Assembly (NCBI RefSeq): GCF_947495735.1
Contig: NZ_CANMAA010000003.1
Span: forward strand, 124,001-188,000
Source of the DNA: an uncultured Pseudokineococcus sp.
Lineage (GTDB): Bacteria > Actinomycetota > Actinomycetes > Actinomycetales > Quadrisphaeraceae
Reading direction: 5' to 3'
Length of the DNA: 64,000 nucleotides
The position numbers and the translations under genes are program-made. The notes under the pieces are model-generated. The model searched no databases. It was not told the DNA's origin and was given only the letters and a program-made list of their open reading frames with translations. Positions 61,440 through 64,000 of this stretch are shown one piece after another; the stretch's first letter is position 1; every line of letters starts with the position of its first letter.

Positions 61440-61803
61440 CGGTGATCAGCTACCGGTGACAGCAGGCTCTCGGAGCGGCCTTCCTGCGCAGTCGCCAGCA
61501 TCCTGGCGCGGAGCTCCGCCTCGTCGCCGGGCCGCAGTCCAGCAGCTCGGAGCCGACCGAGGGGGTCGGCGGTCCGCAGGAAGTGCCGCATCGCAGCAGC
61601 GGCGTCGGGAGAGCCCTGCGCGGCCAGCACCCGCTGGGTCTCCTCGCGCTCGTCCGGTGCACCGGCGGCCCGCGCGACCGGCCCCGCGAGCCGACGCTCG
61701 GTGTCGGCGTAGTCCGCGACGATGTCGTCGACGCCGACCTCGCACACCAGCAGGACCAGCGCGACGACCAGGCCCGTGCGGTCCCGCCCCTTGGCGCAGT
61801 GCA
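61440..61803 (-). pseudogene. remnant of a tyrosine-protein phosphatase
   Basis: Reading the minus strand, V-H-C-A-K-G-R-D-R-T-G-L-V-V-A-L is a perfect H-C-x5-R-(T) active-site loop of the PTP/Y_phosphatase3 family (M. tuberculosis PtpB-like), followed by V-D-D-I-V-A-D-Y-A-D-T-E-R-R-L. The part before the active site, normally about 130 residues, is absent: upstream bases give no homologous sequence and the aldo/keto reductase gene intervenes. The frame continues past the homologous part to 61217, overlapping another gene. So an N-terminally truncated, dead gene. Confidence 0.75.
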
Positions 61804-61930
61804 CTTCGTCCCGATCGGACGTCGGCGGGCCCGAGGTGCCCCGTCGACCCGCCGGTCCAGATGCCACCAGACGAGGGCGCGGTCGACCGGCGGCGCTGCG
61901 CCACCGGCCGACCGCGCGAAGGGGGCGGGC

Positions 61931-62902
61931 TCAGGCGAAGCCGGCGTTCTCCCGCGGGGTGTAGTGCTCCTCCAGGCGCGCGGCCTCGGAGTCGGTGAGC
62001 TCGAGCTCGACGGCGGCGACGGCGTCGTCGAGGTGGTGCGGCTTCGTCGTCCCGACGATCGGCGCCGAGACGGCCGGGCGGCGCATCACCCACGCCAGGG
62101 CCACCTGCGCCGGCGGCACGTCCCGCTCGCGGGCGACCTGGGCGACGGCGTCGACGATGCGGCCGTCGTCGTCGCGGTAGAGCTTCTTCCCGAACTCGTC
62201 GGTGTCGCTGCGGGAGGTCTCGGAGTCCCAGGCGCGCGTGAGCCGGCCGCGCGCCAGCGGGCTCCACGGGATGGCGCCGACGCCGGTGGCCTCGCAGTAC
62301 GGCAGCATCTCGCGCTCCTCCTCGCGCATGAGGAGGTTGTAGTGGTCCTGCATGGAGACGAAGGGCGTCCAGCCGTTCCGCTCGGCGGCGCGCTGCATCT
62401 GCGTGAGCTGCCAGGTCCACATCGAGGACGCCCCGAGGTAGCGGGCCTTGCCGGCGCGCACGACGTCGTGCAGCGCCTCCATCGTCTCCTCGACCGGCGT
62501 CGCCGGGTCGAAGCGGTGGATCTGGTAGAGGTCGACGTGGTCGGTGCCCAGCCGCCGGAGGCTGTGGTCGACCTCCGCCATGATCGCCTTCCGCGAGAGG
62601 CCGGCGCCGTTCGGGCCGGGGCGCATCCGCCCGTGCACCTTGGTCGCGATGACGACGTCGTCGCGAGAGGCCATGTCGCGCAGCGCCCGCCCGACGATCT
62701 CCTCGCTCGTGCCGTCGGAGTAGACGTTGGCCGTGTCGAAGAAGGTCACGCCCGCCTCGAGCGCCCGCTTGATGGACTCCCGGCTCTCCTCCTCGGGCAG
62801 CGACCACGGGTGCCCGCCCCGCTCGGGGACGCCGTAGCTCATGCAGCCCAGGGCGATCCGCGAGATCTCCAGCCCGGTGGTGCCCAGCCTCGTGTACTGC
62901 AT
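61931..62902 (-). CDS. aldo/keto reductase
   Basis: NADPH-dependent reductase of 323 residues. M-Q-Y-T-R-L-G-T-T-G-L-E-I-S at the start, F-F-D-T-A-N-V-Y-S-D-G-T-S-E-E with catalytic Asp and Tyr, I-A-T-K-V-H, Y-Q-I-H-R-F-D with the His, and G-A-I-P-W-S-P-L-A-R-G for the cofactor. The W-S-L-P-E-E-E-S and R-F-D-P-A-T-P-V-E-E-T-M signatures are those of the widespread AKR group near YajO. ATG at 62902 with AGGAGGT upstream. Only about 30 % alike by eye to the reductase at 52660, so not a recent duplicate. Confidence 0.9.
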   Translation of the reverse strand: MQYTRLGTTGLEISRIALGCMSYGVPERGGHPWSLPEEESRESIKRALEAGVTFFDTANVYSDGTSEEIVGRALRDMASRDDVVIATKVHGRMRPGPNGAGLSRKAIMAEVDHSLRRLGTDHVDLYQIHRFDPATPVEETMEALHDVVRAGKARYLGASSMWTWQLTQMQRAAERNGWTPFVSMQDHYNLLMREEEREMLPYCEATGVGAIPWSPLARGRLTRAWDSETSRSDTDEFGKKLYRDDDGRIVDAVAQVARERDVPPAQVALAWVMRRPAVSAPIVGTTKPHHLDDAVAAVELELTDSEAARLEEHYTPRENAGFA

Positions 62903-63027
62903 GCCCGACCTCCTGCGTCGCCGTCCGCCGCGCCCGGTGGCGCGCGGTGCCGCGGGCCAGGGCACCACGCCCCGGGCCCCCGCGCGAGGGGAGGGCCTCG
63001 CCCGGCGAGTGCTGCGAGGAGGGCGGA

Positions 63028-63471
63028 TCAGGCGGTCGGGCTCACGCCGTCCTCGGAGGGAGCGGCGCGGTGGTCGAGCACCCCGCTGGTGGCGTGGTCC
63101 CCGGCCCCGCCGAGGCCCCCGTCCAGCGCGTGGTCATCCGCTCCGTCGCACGAGGGGCGCAGCTCGAAGAGCGACTCGACGCCGAGCATCTCCAGCAGCT
63201 GCCGCACCTGGGGCGAGGCGCCCAGCAGCGCCGGCCGCTCCGTGGGGGCGTCGCGGCCGCGGGGCGCCGCCACGCGCAGCATGAGGCCGAGGCCCTGGGT
63301 GTCGACGAAGCTCACCCCGCTGACGTCGATGGTGCGCACCCACGAGAGGTCGTCGCCGCGGCGGTCGAAGGTCTCCACGGCGGACATGTCGACGTCGCCC
63401 TCGAGGACGAGCAGCCGCTCCTCAGGGCGCGCCACGACGCGGCCGGCGTCCTCCCTCGGCCTGCTGGTCAT
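63028..63471 (-). CDS. STAS-domain anti-sigma-antagonist-like protein
   Basis: Protein of 147 residues. The STAS fold covers about 10-105: L-L-V-L-E-G-D-V-D-M-S-A-V, I-D-V-S-G-V-S-F-V-D-T-Q-G-L-G-L-M-L-R, P-A-L-L-G-A-S-P-Q-V-R-Q-L-L-E-M-L-G. In SpoIIAA-type antagonists the loop D-S-S-G carries the phosphorylated Ser; here it is D-T-Q-G, so the usual phospho-Ser is replaced and switching by phosphorylation is doubtful unless Thr substitutes. The C-terminal about 40 residues are polar and disordered. ATG at 63471 with GGGAGA upstream. An RsbW-like ATPase lies 9 kb away and might be its partner. Confidence 0.85.
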   Translation of the reverse strand: MTSRPREDAGRVVARPEERLLVLEGDVDMSAVETFDRRGDDLSWVRTIDVSGVSFVDTQGLGLMLRVAAPRGRDAPTERPALLGASPQVRQLLEMLGVESLFELRPSCDGADDHALDGGLGGAGDHATSGVLDHRAAPSEDGVSPTA

Positions 63472-63629
63472 GCGTCTCCCGTGGTCCACCGGTGCGGGTG
63501 CTCGCCGGTCGTCTCCACCGAGCGTGCAGCGCGCGGCCGCGCTACGCCGTACACCACGGTAACCGCCGCGGGCCCGCACGCGGCACGTGGTGCTCGGCGC
63601 AGGCGCGGTCCGGAGCCGTCCGGGCGCCG

Positions 63630-64000
63630 TCAGGAGCGTCTGCCCGCCTCCCCGGGCGGAGCCAGACGGGTGAGGACGGCTGCCGCGAAGGCTTCCGGCG
63701 CACCGGGTGCCACGTCCAGGAAGAGCGACGGCTCGGCCAGCTCGAGCTCCAGGAGCAGGGGCCCGTCCGGGGAGGGCAGCAGGTCGACGCGGGCGTACAG
63801 CGGGACCCCGCCGGTCCGGGACACCACGACGTCGAGCGCACGGCGCGCGACGTCGAGCTCGGCGTCGGACGGCTCCCGCGGCGTGATCTCCTCCGGGGCG
63901 AAGAGCCCCTCCACCGGGTCCCCGGAGGGCCGCAGCAGCGGCCCCTTGCGCACGGCGTGCAGCACCTCGCCCTCGACCAGGACCACGGCGGTCTCGCCGT
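63630..64000 (-). CDS. ATP-grasp domain protein, C-terminal part, cut by window edge
   Basis: The last about 123 residues of an ATP-grasp ligase; the start is outside the window. Readable: G-E-T-A-V-V-L-V-E-G-E-V-L-H-A-V-R-K-G-P (ATP-grasp central strand), L-Y-A-R-V-D-L-L, and the metal-binding L-L-E-L-E-L-A-E-P-S-L-F-L, in which E-L-E and neighbours coordinate Mg. This form (A-R-V-D ... E-L-E-L-x-E-P-S-L-F-L) is that of RimK/cycloserine-ligase-like proteins of unknown substrate. The frame is open to the window edge. Stop at 63630. Confidence 0.82.
   Translation of the reverse strand, partial: GETAVVLVEGEVLHAVRKGPLLRPSGDPVEGLFAPEEITPREPSDAELDVARRALDVVVSRTGGVPLYARVDLLPSPDGPLLLELELAEPSLFLDVAPGAPEAFAAAVLTRLAPPGEAGRRS

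Overview
The window is 64 kb of very GC-rich DNA (well above 70 %) packed with short-spaced genes that use GTG starts freely. Gene content points to an actinobacterium: a WhiB iron-sulfur regulator, a paired Get3/ArsA-like ATPase operon, tRNA adenosine deaminase with its associated protein, LytR_C, MocR, ANTAR and RsbW-type signalling proteins, and actinobacterial -10 boxes (TAnnnT) placed so that many mRNAs would be leaderless. A Cache-domain chemoreceptor implies motility. Together this suggests a motile member of the Kineosporiales (Kineococcus/Quadrisphaera-like), but the assignment is inference. I see no insertion sequence, prophage, CRISPR array or replication origin; it reads as ordinary chromosome with a few decayed genes.

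Layout. 0-10 kb: start of a Nei-type glycosylase, a secreted nucleotidase, then a block collinear with Mycobacterium Rv3679-Rv3683 (two Get3-like ATPases, WhiB4-like protein, class A PBP, metallophosphoesterase) with a YqeY-like gene inserted, and tRNA-Pro. 10-20 kb: secreted esterase, asd-lysC, chemoreceptor, recR, a very long dnaX and the SRP RNA. 20-33 kb: tRNA-Ser(GGA), a small Cys-rich protein, ACC deaminase, envelope proteins, a CaCA exchanger, a frameshifted DUF6338-like gene, MocR/flavoprotein pair, an HTH-membrane protein operon with a double operator, tRNA-Ser(CGA), an AlkZ-like gene with a hexanucleotide repeat, tadA, and upp. 33-48 kb: acyltransferase, MarR, acyl-CoA oxidase-like gene, a YhgE/Pip protein with a degenerate ABC ATPase, a lipoprotein, isochorismate synthase, HAD phosphatase, gnd, and a dihydroxyacetone/tetrulose kinase with a second TPI. 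48-64 kb: GGDEF-EAL protein, SDR, aldo/keto reductases, RsbW-like ATPase, decayed kinase and phosphatase genes, an ArsR-MFS operon with a 40-bp operator, an Xre-membrane protein operon, a GAF-ANTAR/GAF-GGDEF pair, a STAS protein and a partial ATP-grasp gene.

How the parts work together. Several cassettes are self-contained by overlap and by operator placement: lysC-asd (aspartate pathway), dak-tpi (C3/C4 ketose use), ArsR-MFS (efflux under its own repressor), Xre-membrane protein and HTH-membrane protein (autoregulated), and GAF-ANTAR-GAF-GGDEF (sensing and c-di-GMP). Two promoters match the RecA-independent DNA-damage (RecA-NDp, PafBC-type) consensus at exact spacing, in front of a small CxxC protein and of the DUF6338-like gene; with nei, recR and the AlkZ-like gene this gives the window a visible DNA-repair flavour.

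Limits: assignments rest on motif reading and remembered family features, not on database searches. Starts were chosen from RBSs, -10 boxes and conserved N-termini. Transcription signals are predictions.
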